Under the pieces are notes generated by a model. That model had not been told where the DNA came from. It saw only the letters and a program-made list of their open reading frames with translations, and made no database searches. Positions 17,979 through 26,393 of a DNA stretch of 64,000 nucleotides are shown here, piece by piece. A program made the position numbers and the translations under genes. Every line of letters begins with the position of its first letter. The first letter of the stretch is position 1. The stretch comes from Leptospira limi (GTDB lineage Bacteria > Spirochaetota > Leptospiria > Leptospirales > Leptospiraceae), in assembly GCF_026151395.1 (NCBI RefSeq), contig NZ_JAMQPV010000001.1, positions 992,001 through 1,056,000 of the forward strand, in the 5' to 3' direction.

Positions 17979-19898
17979 TCACGGACTTACACGGATGTAT
18001 TGTTGCATCTCTTGGTGTAGAGCAGAGCAAAAATCAGTGCAATAGAAAGGATAAATTCCTGGTTTAGGAGCTACCCACTTGAAGGTTCTTGTTTCACCTG
18101 GCATGATTAGTAAGTTTGTCATGTTAGGTGCTCCACCGATTGCGAATCCATGAGGGATATCATAGTCTTGTTCCAAGTTAGTAACATGGAAATACAATGT
18201 TTCTCCAGTCCTTGCTTCAATGATATCTGGTTTGAAGTGAGATCTGATAGCAGTCATGTAAATGTGAGTAGTGTTACCTAGTTTTACAATCCTTGCATCA
18301 TTTTCACTTTTTGTCGCATAAGGGTGTTTGTTCTCTTCCAATGGAAACAACTTAGCTGTTTTATCCATGATGAGTTTTGCTGGAATCATTTGTGAATAAT
18401 GTGGTTCACCTACTGTTGGAAAATCGGAGAGTAACTCTGCTTTCCCAGAAGAGATATCATAAAGTTGCGCACTTTGTGGTAACTCCATACCAACTGGTAA
18501 ATAACGATCTTTTGTGATTTTGTTCATCGCAATTAGATATTTACCGTAAGGTTCAGTTGAACTTCCACCAACGATTGATAAGTGACCAACGCTGTAATAT
18601 GCTGGCAAGTGTTGGACAACTTCCCATGTTCCAAGTTTCCATTTCACAACTTCCGAGCTCACAAAACATGAAGTGTATGCATAACCTTGGCCATCAAATT
18701 CTGTATGAAGTGGTCCAAGACATGGTTTTTGTACTTCACCAGCAAGTGTTGATTCATACTTAAGAACTGGAATTCCCTCAATTTCAGTTGAGTGATGTTC
18801 TTTTTTATCCTTCACTTCAATCATTTTACTGAATGAGTGAACTGGAATGACAGAAGCCAATTTACCGCCACCAACAATGTATTCGCCTGTTGAGTCAACA
18901 TCGGTTCCATGTGGGCTTTTTGGAGTTGGCATGTAATACATCATACCTGGACAATCTTTAGGATTTAACATCTTGACGCCACTTAACTTTGTTGAGACGG
19001 CTGGTTTGTTTTCTTCTTTAAAGTTATTAACGTATTCACCACCAAAGTTGTAGGTTTTACCTTGGTCTTTACATTCTTTTGCTCGAACCCAGTTGAATGC
19101 TAAGATAAAATCTTTATCTTTTTTGGAAGCTCCAACTTCTAACATTTTGTGTGCTTGTTCAGAGTTATAACTACTGAAAAAACACCAGTCATGAGATTTC
19201 TTTTTCCCACAATGGGAAAGGTCATAATCGAAACCAGGAACTAACACTTGCAATTCGATAGAAAGTCTTCCTGTGTTTTTCTCTACTTTGACCATAGTGA
19301 CTGTTCCTTTGAACCCACCTTTGGAAAAACTATCTATAGAAACATTACTTTGTGGAACAGGAACAGAAAATCGTGTTGCTGCCATTAAGTATTCTGTGTT
19401 CTCAGTTGCAAAAGGTGACGCATGGTTACCAGCAGTGTTAGGAATTTCTAAAATTTCTTTTGTTTCAAAAGACTTTAGATCAATCCTTGCAAGTCTTGGG
19501 GTGTTGTTTGCATTTAAGAACATCCAACGTCCATCTTGTTTTCCATCTGTCATCGAAGCTTCAACGTGATGGCTATCATCCCATGGAACATATCCATGAG
19601 TTGTTTTTAACATGTCTTTGGTTTCTTCGTCAAAACCATAACCATTCTCTGGAAATACAGAGAACACGGGAATGATTTTGAAAAGTCTAGCTGATGGAAT
19701 TCCATACACAGACATCTGGCCACTAAATCCACCAGATAAAAAGGCATATACTTCATCCTTTTCTCCTGGAGCTACATACACTCTAGATGCTGCATCTGAA
19801 GCTAATGTGGCTGTTGCAGCTCCCTTTTTACAATTTGGTATCAATGCAAAAAGGGCAATTCCTAGTGTAACAACAATTATGTTTGATTTTTTTAACAT
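17979..19898 (-). CDS. nosZ: nitrous oxide reductase NosZ (Sec-type, clade II)
   Basis: Catalyses reduction of N2O to N2 with electrons from cytochrome c. 639 residues, an N-terminal seven-bladed propeller holding CuZ and a C-terminal cupredoxin holding CuA. CuA ligands: His583 (DIPHGF), Cys620, Cys624, His628 and Met631 in the motif CTDFCSALHQEM. CuZ ligands include the pair His110-His111 in DDSHHVEAS. The signal peptide is Sec-type and has no twin Arg; it ends LIPNC (Cys23), so the enzyme may be a lipoprotein. It follows the cytochrome c gene by 8 bases. The full accessory set is downstream, so the enzyme is probably functional. Confidence 0.96.
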   Translation of the reverse strand: MLKKSNIIVVTLGIALFALIPNCKKGAATATLASDAASRVYVAPGEKDEVYAFLSGGFSGQMSVYGIPSARLFKIIPVFSVFPENGYGFDEETKDMLKTTHGYVPWDDSHHVEASMTDGKQDGRWMFLNANNTPRLARIDLKSFETKEILEIPNTAGNHASPFATENTEYLMAATRFSVPVPQSNVSIDSFSKGGFKGTVTMVKVEKNTGRLSIELQVLVPGFDYDLSHCGKKKSHDWCFFSSYNSEQAHKMLEVGASKKDKDFILAFNWVRAKECKDQGKTYNFGGEYVNNFKEENKPAVSTKLSGVKMLNPKDCPGMMYYMPTPKSPHGTDVDSTGEYIVGGGKLASVIPVHSFSKMIEVKDKKEHHSTEIEGIPVLKYESTLAGEVQKPCLGPLHTEFDGQGYAYTSCFVSSEVVKWKLGTWEVVQHLPAYYSVGHLSIVGGSSTEPYGKYLIAMNKITKDRYLPVGMELPQSAQLYDISSGKAELLSDFPTVGEPHYSQMIPAKLIMDKTAKLFPLEENKHPYATKSENDARIVKLGNTTHIYMTAIRSHFKPDIIEARTGETLYFHVTNLEQDYDIPHGFAIGGAPNMTNLLIMPGETRTFKWVAPKPGIYPFYCTDFCSALHQEMQQYIRVSP

Positions 19899-19906
19899 AT
19901 GGTTAC

Positions 19907-20368
19907 CTATTTTAAATCCATTTTACGGAAGTATTCGAGTATCTCTCTCGCTTCTTCCTCTTTCACATTTTGGAATGTCATTTGTACGAGGTGTTCAGCA
20001 AGTAACTCTTGTCCAATTGGATCTTTTTGAGTCATCTCCATTGGGTTTAGAATCATATTCATGATCCATTCAGGAGTTCTTCTTTGTGTAACACGTTGAA
20101 GAGCTGGGCCTACAACCTTTTCTTCAAATTTATGACATGCTGAACACTTTGCTTCAAATTGTTTTTTCCCTCTATCAGCCATTGATTGGTCAAGTGCACC
20201 AATAGTGACTGAAGATACGGGACCAATTCCCTTTGAACCAGCGTTAGATGTAGGTGTTTCTTCTGATTTCTCTCCTCCACAAGCGAAAATTGTTAAAAAC
20301 GATATGAGACCCATTGTGATTCCGATTTTTAGTCGAATGGATCCTTCTTTTGATTTGTATCGATTCAT
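19907..20368 (-). CDS. cytochrome c lipoprotein, likely electron donor to NosZ
   Basis: About 153 residues from the ATG at 20368, which has AGGAGCAG upstream; the frame runs 39 codons further up into the fasciclin gene but that is not coding. Lipoprotein signal ends TIFAC (Cys30). One haem c site: Cys75-Ser-Ala-Cys78-His79, with MEM (LNPMEM) as probable distal Met ligand. Class I cytochromes of this size lie beside nosZ in clade II clusters and are thought to pass electrons to CuA. It is 8 bases from nosZ. Confidence 0.88.
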   Translation of the reverse strand: MNRYKSKEGSIRLKIGITMGLISFLTIFACGGEKSEETPTSNAGSKGIGPVSSVTIGALDQSMADRGKKQFEAKCSACHKFEEKVVGPALQRVTQRRTPEWIMNMILNPMEMTQKDPIGQELLAEHLVQMTFQNVKEEEAREILEYFRKMDLK

Positions 20369-20396
20369 TGTTACTGCTCCTTTGATTGATAGTGAC

Positions 20397-20960
20397 TTAT
20401 TTTTTTTCTGGTGGAAGTAACACTGTATCCACAACATGGATGATCCCATTTGTTGCTGGAATGGAAACAATGATGGTTGCGCCATTGATTAGTGTTTTTC
20501 CATTTTTAACGGTTACTTTGGTGTGAGCACCATTTGCCATACCAAGTTCATCGTCTTTTCCAGTGAACTCAGATTTTAGAATAGCTTCCGTTAGGTTACC
20601 AACCACCACATGATACTCTAGAATATTTTTTAAAGTATCCTTTTGGCTTGGTTTCAGAAGATCATCGACTGTCCCTGCTGGTAATTTTGCAAATGCATCA
20701 TTTGTTGGTGCAAAGACTGTAAATGGTCCTTGGTTTGCTAGTGAATCAACAAGACCTGCCGCTTGGACGGCTGCAACAAGAGTGGTATGGTCTTTGGATC
20801 CAATCGCAATTTTCAGAACATCCTGTTGTGACTTATCATCAGATACAGCAGAGATTCCTTTTCCTGCATCTGCATCGTCACCTTTTCCACAGTTTGTGCC
20901 TACAATAGCAAAACTGAGGAGGATTATAATCATTGTTATTTGTAAGAATCTGTTTTTCAT
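20397..20960 (-). CDS. fasciclin-domain (FAS1) lipoprotein
   Basis: About 187 residues from the ATG at 20960. Lipoprotein signal ends VGTNC (Cys24). A single FAS1 domain follows: H1 motif GPFTVFAPTNDAFAKLP and H2 region TKVTVKNGKTLINGATIIVS, with ILEYHVVVGN between. FAS1 proteins mediate adhesion or act as periplasmic or surface accessory proteins. It is the first gene of the nos operon, right behind the FNR-type boxes. A role in N2O reduction is unknown. Confidence 0.88.
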   Translation of the reverse strand: MKNRFLQITMIIILLSFAIVGTNCGKGDDADAGKGISAVSDDKSQQDVLKIAIGSKDHTTLVAAVQAAGLVDSLANQGPFTVFAPTNDAFAKLPAGTVDDLLKPSQKDTLKNILEYHVVVGNLTEAILKSEFTGKDDELGMANGAHTKVTVKNGKTLINGATIIVSIPATNGIIHVVDTVLLPPEKK

Positions 20961-21019
20961 TTGTTTCCGCCCAATTTTTAAATCTAGTATCATTTAATAC
21001 CAGTCTCAGATGAATTACA

Positions 21020-21033
21020 TTGATCTGGATCAA
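21020..21033. promoter_or_regulatory. perfect FNR/DNR box for the nos operon
   Basis: TTGAT-CTGG-ATCAA, an exact match to the FNR/ANR/DNR consensus. Its centre is about 66 bases before the fasciclin start codon. On the minus strand a TATTAA sequence begins 20 bases past the box, close to the spacing of an activator at about -41.5. The regulator itself is not in the window. Confidence 0.75.
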
Positions 21034-21053
21034 GCGGAACAGGGAAGATTTGG

Positions 21054-21067
21054 TTGATATTTATCAA
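21054..21067. promoter_or_regulatory. second perfect FNR/DNR box, divergent
   Basis: TTGAT-ATTT-ATCAA, exact consensus, centred 34 bases from the first box and 94 bases upstream of the hemerythrin start codon. It may activate the hemerythrin gene or assist the nos promoter. Confidence 0.7.
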
Positions 21068-21154
21068 TCGAAGTTCTAGGTGGATTGGCGGGTTTTAAGG
21101 ATTTAAACCTTGTTTCTAAGGGTGTTAGGAAAAAATGGAAAGTAAGAGGTAGTT

Positions 21155-21592
21155 ATGATCGCAAATTGGGACGTTAAATATGAGACCAATATTTCAGAGA
21201 TTGACTCTCAACATAAAAAATTGTTTCGACTCATCAATCAAATTGAATCCATTTTTGAGGAAAACAAAACTCATTTATCGAATCATACAAAGTTACTGAT
21301 TGATGCAGTTTCTGAATTAGAAGACTATACCATTAGTCATTTTTTGATTGAAGAACGAGTGATGGAGTTGAACCAATACCCAGAATTGGAAGCTCACAAA
21401 AAACAACATGATCGTTTTACTGATAAAATATTGGAACTGAAAAAAAGATTAACAACTGGTAATTTAGTAACAGATGATGCCGAATTGAACCAATTCTTTA
21501 GCGATCTGATTCAATTTTTGAGACTTTGGTTATCCAATCATATTTTAAAAGAGGATATGAATTATAAACCTTTTATCAAATTAGTCTTATAA
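21155..21592 (+). CDS. bacteriohemerythrin
   Basis: 145 residues in one hemerythrin domain with a di-iron site that binds O2 or NO. Ligand motifs: IDSQHKKLFRLINQIE (His20), HFLIEERVM (His and Glu of the second pair), HKKQHDRF and the C-terminal SNHILKEDMNYKPF (His and Asp). Only gene on the plus strand between two minus-strand blocks of the nos region, divergent from the nos operon and sharing its FNR-type boxes. It may sense or scavenge oxygen or NO. Confidence 0.9.
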   Translation: MIANWDVKYETNISEIDSQHKKLFRLINQIESIFEENKTHLSNHTKLLIDAVSELEDYTISHFLIEERVMELNQYPELEAHKKQHDRFTDKILELKKRLTTGNLVTDDAELNQFFSDLIQFLRLWLSNHILKEDMNYKPFIKLVL

Positions 21593-21598
21593 TCTTTA

Positions 21599-22009
21599 TT
21601 AAGAATTGTAAGAAATAGATCTAACCCACATTAATTTGATAAACATTACAATTGCTAAACTAATGAGTATTTTGGCGACTCGTTCAAAATCGTTTGGCAA
21701 TTGAGTTATTTGAATCACAAGAAAAAAAACGAAACCAATATTATAAGAATATAACAGTAACCACGCTTGAAATTGAGAACCTCTCGGTGAATCTGATAAA
21801 TGTTTTGGAAACATCCAATAGGCAGTTCCCATAATGAATTGAATGAAAAATCCCCAAACCATGATCGAATAATGAATTGGTAAAAGAAACCAAAGTGAAT
21901 GATCCCATAAATAAATTTTCTGTGACATGAGAAGCGCACCTAATAAGGTACCTAACAGCAGATAAACTAATGAAATTCTCAATAACCAAACCGATTGAAT
22001 TGGGAACAT
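21599..22009 (-). CDS. four-helix membrane protein, haem-copper-oxidase-like fragment (paralog 1)
   Basis: 136 residues with four membrane helices. The second helix contains PIHYSIMVWGFFIQFIMGTAYWMFPK. A His in helix 2 and the IMG..YWMFPK motif resemble the first helices of cbb3/NorB-type subunit I, but the protein is far too short to be an oxidase. Its upstream neighbour is a paralog (3 bases apart) sharing the motif. A role in haem binding, electron transfer or NO sensing is possible, but unknown. Confidence 0.65.
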   Translation of the reverse strand: MFPIQSVWLLRISLVYLLLGTLLGALLMSQKIYLWDHSLWFLLPIHYSIMVWGFFIQFIMGTAYWMFPKHLSDSPRGSQFQAWLLLYSYNIGFVFFLVIQITQLPNDFERVAKILISLAIVMFIKLMWVRSISYNS

Positions 22010-22012
22010 AAC

Positions 22013-22432
22013 TTAAGAAGGTTTCCTATTCATATGTGTAAGTCTTGGCCATATCTCTAAGATAAAACATAAGATACCCAAAACTTGTAAAAAAATCGAA
22101 AGTAAAAATGGAATCTTAACCATTTCGCGATCAACATTTAGAAATGGTTCAGTAGAAAATCGAAACACTAATCCGAGATTTAGGGAAATATAAGAAATCC
22201 AAGATAAAGTAGATCCATTTTTCGAGATGGAGTTTTTTCCTTTCGGAAACATCCAAAGTGAAACACCCATAATGATCTGTGTGATCCACCCAATGGCGAT
22301 CATATGCCAATAAACTGGTAGGAGTGGTACTTTGAAATGTAATTCAGGAAATTCGCTCAAGGTATAGATCACAACACCAAAAAACAAAAATAACATTCCT
22401 GATTTGATAAAGTATCTCGATATTTTTGGCAT
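22013..22432 (-). CDS. four-helix membrane protein, haem-copper-oxidase-like fragment (paralog 2)
   Basis: 139 residues, four membrane helices. Like its downstream neighbour it has a His in the second helix (LPVYWHMIAIGWITQIIMGVSLWMFPK), so the two arose by tandem duplication. It follows the cytochrome c'-like gene by 16 bases. Together the pair has eight helices and two conserved His, and may form a heterodimer. No certain family. Confidence 0.65.
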   Translation of the reverse strand: MPKISRYFIKSGMLFLFFGVVIYTLSEFPELHFKVPLLPVYWHMIAIGWITQIIMGVSLWMFPKGKNSISKNGSTLSWISYISLNLGLVFRFSTEPFLNVDREMVKIPFLLSIFLQVLGILCFILEIWPRLTHMNRKPS

Positions 22433-22448
22433 GTTTCTAAATTATAAA

Positions 22449-22931
22449 TTATTTAGCTTCTGTTTCTAATTCGATTTTATAACCAGCATGACATGCGACA
22501 CAGTTTTTTGTAAGTTCATCCATTTCCTTTAAAAGAGTATGGATCTCTTCTTTTTTACGGATTTTAGAAGCGATTTCATCAAATTTTTCATGTGTTCCAA
22601 AACCTAATTTTTTGAATGAAACAGGAAGTTTTAACAAAATTGTTTTTTCTTGGTGTTCTAAACTTGCCACAAGTCCCATACCAACGGCGTCTGCAGACTT
22701 AGCTGCTTTTTCATAATCTTTCTCACCAAGACCAGCCAACATACCATTCAGTGCTTCCAATAATGCTCTCATTTCAGTCAGTACCAGTTGTCGTTCAGCA
22801 GGCGTTAAACGAATTGCAGTTCTTGTATCAAGAGATTTTGTCGTATTACCAAAGTAAAAAAAATAACCCAAGGTTATCATTGTGAATAACCATAATAAAA
22901 TTGCAACTTTTGCTAAATGTAAATGTTTCAT
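22449..22931 (-). CDS. cytochrome c'-like (class II) haem protein
   Basis: 160 residues. A single N-terminal membrane anchor (residues 10-27) is followed by a mostly helical domain with one haem c motif at the very C-terminus, Cys144-Val-Ala-Cys147-His148. A C-terminal CXXCH in a four-helix bundle is the class II (cytochrome c') layout, whose members bind NO. It is cotranscribed with the FadL-type porin (11 bases) and the two small membrane proteins. Confidence 0.75.
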   Translation of the reverse strand: MKHLHLAKVAILLWLFTMITLGYFFYFGNTTKSLDTRTAIRLTPAERQLVLTEMRALLEALNGMLAGLGEKDYEKAAKSADAVGMGLVASLEHQEKTILLKLPVSFKKLGFGTHEKFDEIASKIRKKEEIHTLLKEMDELTKNCVACHAGYKIELETEAK

Positions 22932-22941
22932 AAATTTTCCT

Positions 22942-24339
22942 TTAAATGTATTGTTCTAGTCCTAAATAAATGCTAAAGACACTCATCGATTTTTGATACG
23001 AATATTGCAAAGGATGTATTTCAGAAGTAGAAAAGATAGAGTGTGATAATGTCCAGTCAGAAGTTTTACCTCCAACCGTTTTTTTAGGGAATCCATATTC
23101 ACATGCGATATGAAATGACGTGTCATTCCATGTGATACTTCCTCCTAAAGACAAATGATGTTCTATACTTGCACCTAACATTGGACTTACTCCACTTGCG
23201 GGAATAATATTATTTCCATAATTATAACCCATTCGTGTTTTATATTTTTCATTCCATTTGTATTCGGTTCCCAAAGCGAGAACTGTTTGATTTCTCCAAT
23301 TTAAATTAAATTGAAAGGCATTTGTTTCGACCCCAACAGGAGTTCTCACCCAAACATCTTCTAGTCGAAATTTGCTAGAATTAAAACTTTCGGACCATGG
23401 AATGTATTTAATGTCCATGTCGATAATCCATCGGTCATTGTGATAAGAGATTCCAGCGATATGTTTATCTGGCCAAATCATAAAACGAGAGACTCTTGTC
23501 CCGAAGGATCGTTCTGGCAAATAGGAATCCACATGCATGGTTCCATCTAAAGGTAATACATTTCTAGAAGTATATGAGTATGCGATTCTTATGTTTTCTG
23601 TAATATCATAAGAAAATCCAATTTTACCTCCAAGTGTAAAAGCAGAATCACTTTGGTATCTGATTCCACCAGGAATCGTAAGACTTCTTGTTTCATCCTG
23701 GTAGGTACGTTTTAATTGCATAAAACCATAAACAAAATCCAATCCAAGCCCGAATGCAAATTTCCCCTGTTTGATACCGACACCAAATGTTGATTTGACG
23801 GTCATAAACCGAAAGGTTAAGTCTTCCACTGCTGAATTTGTTTCGCCAATGACTGGAATTACAGTATTAAATGTATCATTAATTGTCCGACCATCTGGAG
23901 TGAATCGTTTGATATTCTTAAAATGACCACCTCCACCTCCTTGTGCATACAAAGCAAAACCGATACTAATGTTTTCAGTGATTGGTTTGATGATCCCTAG
24001 ATAAGGTAAAACAGCTCTTGGGTTTTCTACAATTTTATTCTGGTATGATTTTAAAGGATTTTGGTCTATATAACTATCATTATATTCAATGGTTGGGAAA
24101 TGAAATGAAGATCCCAATTCCCATTTCGTTCGTTGAACACGTGCAAGATGGGATGGGTTTGATTCTAAATCCATTACTGATCCACCAACTGCTTGGAATG
24201 CCCCACCCATGCCCGCTTGCCTTGCACCAAACGCTGGTTGCATGATTCCTTGGAACGCCTCTATTTTGGAAGGGATATTTGCAATGATCCCAATCGAAAT
24301 TAGAATCAATATAAATTTGAAATTGCGACTCGGAATCAT
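22942..24339 (-). CDS. OmpP1/FadL/TodX-family outer-membrane protein
   Basis: 465 residues with signal peptide (about residue 28) followed by the FadL hatch region (QPAFGARQAGMGGAFQAVGGSVMDLESNPSHL), where AG.GGA and the NP..L motif are diagnostic, and then a 14-strand barrel ending in YLGLEQYI. FadL-family porins take up hydrophobic compounds. The position beside haem proteins of the nos island is unusual and no substrate is obvious. Confidence 0.88.
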   Translation of the reverse strand: MIPSRNFKFILILISIGIIANIPSKIEAFQGIMQPAFGARQAGMGGAFQAVGGSVMDLESNPSHLARVQRTKWELGSSFHFPTIEYNDSYIDQNPLKSYQNKIVENPRAVLPYLGIIKPITENISIGFALYAQGGGGGHFKNIKRFTPDGRTINDTFNTVIPVIGETNSAVEDLTFRFMTVKSTFGVGIKQGKFAFGLGLDFVYGFMQLKRTYQDETRSLTIPGGIRYQSDSAFTLGGKIGFSYDITENIRIAYSYTSRNVLPLDGTMHVDSYLPERSFGTRVSRFMIWPDKHIAGISYHNDRWIIDMDIKYIPWSESFNSSKFRLEDVWVRTPVGVETNAFQFNLNWRNQTVLALGTEYKWNEKYKTRMGYNYGNNIIPASGVSPMLGASIEHHLSLGGSITWNDTSFHIACEYGFPKKTVGGKTSDWTLSHSIFSTSEIHPLQYSYQKSMSVFSIYLGLEQYI

Positions 24340-24386
24340 TAATTTGAGTCGATTTTCCAGACCGGAAGTGTCAAGAGGATTTTATT

Positions 24387-24887
24387 CTAAAAGAACGAGA
24401 CTCCTCTTGAAACAATGATTCCTAAAAATGCAATGAATAAGGAGAGTAATAAATTGAATCGGCCAAATAAACCAGACATCCTTCTATACCGTTCATATTG
24501 AACGGGATCAGATTCTAAATAGCGAAATGTTTTTGGACCAGAAACAAAATCATGATACACAGAAGAAACAAATAAGAATCCAAACAATCCAATCTTTAGG
24601 CTAAACATAAAACCAATCGAAGACGTAAAAAAAGTAAAGAGATTGTCCTCTCTTAATAAACCTTTGCTAACTAATATTCCGAAACCAGTAGTGATCAAAA
24701 TAAAAAATAGAATATAGGAAATTTTTCGAAATTGAAGGGCAGTTAATTGAAGTAAGGTTAACTTCTGTTCTTTTAATTTTGGGTTACGAATGACAGGCAT
24801 CACTACAATCACATAGAAGATCATACCTCCAACCCAAACCATTGCCGCAAGGATATGGAAAGTTAAACAAATGAAATAAGTCAACAT
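24387..24887 (-). CDS. CopD-like membrane protein
   Basis: 166 residues with four membrane segments. The start LTFHILAAMVWVGGMIFYVIVV carries the His and W-GG motif of the CopD superfamily (copper export/uptake or haem-related membrane proteins). It is the first gene of the 21.6-24.9 kb block on the minus strand, 47 bases before the FadL-type gene. A copper or haem role fits the neighbourhood but is inferred. Confidence 0.7.
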   Translation of the reverse strand: MLTYFICLTFHILAAMVWVGGMIFYVIVVMPVIRNPKLKEQKLTLLQLTALQFRKISYILFFILITTGFGILVSKGLLREDNLFTFFTSSIGFMFSLKIGLFGFLFVSSVYHDFVSGPKTFRYLESDPVQYERYRRMSGLFGRFNLLLSLFIAFLGIIVSRGVSFF

Positions 24888-25007
24888 TGTGGTTTCAAGT
24901 TTATGTATGAGAATCTTTTGTCTTTCTATTTTTTATTTTAGAAACACTCTAAACGAATAGAATCATATTTTCCTTTTAGATAAGATATAACTTTTTTCGA
25001 ATGGAAT

Positions 25008-26270
25008 ATGCATATGAAATCTTTTAGAAACATTCCAGAACTTTTATTGCCTGCTGGGAACCTAGATAAGTTAAACATTGCTTATTTGTATGGAGCAGAC
25101 GCAGTTTATTGTGGAGTTCCACGTTATTCATTACGTGCCAGAGAGAATGAATTCTCAATGGAGGATTTACAGACAGCAATCACGATCGCAAGAAACCTCA
25201 ATAAAAAAATTTATTTTACAGTCAATAACATACCTCGTAACTCGAAACTTGGTTCTTATCATAAGTATTTAGAACAAATGGCAAGATTAAAACCTGATGC
25301 TTTGATTATGGCAGATCCTGGATTGATTCATATTACTAAAAATGCATATCCTGATTTAGATATCCATATCTCGGTACAAACAAATACAATGAACTATGCC
25401 GCAGTTGAATTTTGGAAGGCATATGGTGCAAAAAGAGTCATTTTGTCTAGAGAGGTATCCATTCCTGAAATTAAAGAGATAAAAGATAAAGTACCTGATA
25501 TGGAGATTGAAGTTTTTGTTCATGGTTCTATCTGTATTGCTCATAGTGGAAGGTGTTTTATGAGCAATTATTTTAAAAATCGAGATGCAAACCAAGGATC
25601 TTGTAATAATGCATGTCGTGATTTATATAAAGTGTATGTTACAAATCCAAAACAAAATGATGAACCCATGGAACTGATAACGGATGAGGATGGAACATTT
25701 TTAATGAATTCCAAAGATCTACGTGCCATTGAATTTTTACAAGAGTTATGTGATGCTGGAGTCGATTCTCTAAAGGTAGAAGGGAGAACCAAAAATGATT
25801 TTTATGTTGGCATGGTTGCCAGAAGTTATCGAAATACATTAGATGGAATCAAACGTGGAGAGAGTTTTGATCGGAAATGGTTGGAAGAATTGGATAAACT
25901 TTCTTCCAGAAAATATTTTTCAGGTTTTTTAACAAGAGATATGGAAGACCAAATACCAGTAGAAGAACAAAATTTTCAAAACAATGAGTTTGGAACGAGT
26001 CTACAAAAAACTCATCATTACGTAGGTCTTGTCAATGGATACCAACATAAGAACCAAAGAGTTATCATTGAAGTAAAAAACAAAATAGAAAAGGGAGATG
26101 TTTTAGAAGTAATCAATCCACTTTCAGAGGATATTGTTCCATTTGTTGTCAATGAAATGTATTACAAAAACAATTTAGTTGATGTTGTTAGTGGGGGGAT
26201 TGGATCTGCAGAAATTACAGTACCCTTTGAAATCACAAAACAATCCTTTCTAACCAAACGTATCCTTTAG
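25008..26270 (+). CDS. trhP: U32-family tRNA hydroxylation protein (TrhP/YegQ-like)
   Basis: 420 residues. Peptidase U32 signature region: EVFVHGSICIAHSGRCFMSNYF, with RDANQGSCNNACRD following; four Cys in this part bind an Fe-S cluster in the family. Members YegQ/TrhP together with RlhA were shown in E. coli to take part in forming hydroxylated uridines in RNA rather than acting as peptidases. The C-terminal domain (residues about 335-420) is the U32 beta-barrel. An alternative start two codons later (25014) is possible. Confidence 0.85.
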   Translation: MHMKSFRNIPELLLPAGNLDKLNIAYLYGADAVYCGVPRYSLRARENEFSMEDLQTAITIARNLNKKIYFTVNNIPRNSKLGSYHKYLEQMARLKPDALIMADPGLIHITKNAYPDLDIHISVQTNTMNYAAVEFWKAYGAKRVILSREVSIPEIKEIKDKVPDMEIEVFVHGSICIAHSGRCFMSNYFKNRDANQGSCNNACRDLYKVYVTNPKQNDEPMELITDEDGTFLMNSKDLRAIEFLQELCDAGVDSLKVEGRTKNDFYVGMVARSYRNTLDGIKRGESFDRKWLEELDKLSSRKYFSGFLTRDMEDQIPVEEQNFQNNEFGTSLQKTHHYVGLVNGYQHKNQRVIIEVKNKIEKGDVLEVINPLSEDIVPFVVNEMYYKNNLVDVVSGGIGSAEITVPFEITKQSFLTKRIL

Positions 26271-26393
26271 GAGATTTAGTATCGGATTCGATGGGATGAA
26301 TATTTGTTTTTAACTTGAGCAATCCATTCTCGTTGAGAATAAATTGCCGATTGTTTGTTAATGATAATTAGATTGTTTTGATTAGGATTTGTT

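Noticed and set aside
14221..20960. nosR or nosX in the nos cluster
   Set aside because: No large flavin/Fe-S membrane protein or flavin donor gene is present; their absence is normal for Sec-type clusters.
24371..24410. Inverted repeat TCAAGAGGA...TCCTCTTGA at the CopD-like gene end as a terminator
   Set aside because: The loop is 22 bases and no T tract follows on the minus strand, so it is not convincing.
25008..26270. U32 gene called as a protease
   Set aside because: The motif order and Cys pattern match TrhP/YegQ proteins, for which an RNA modification role has been shown in E. coli.
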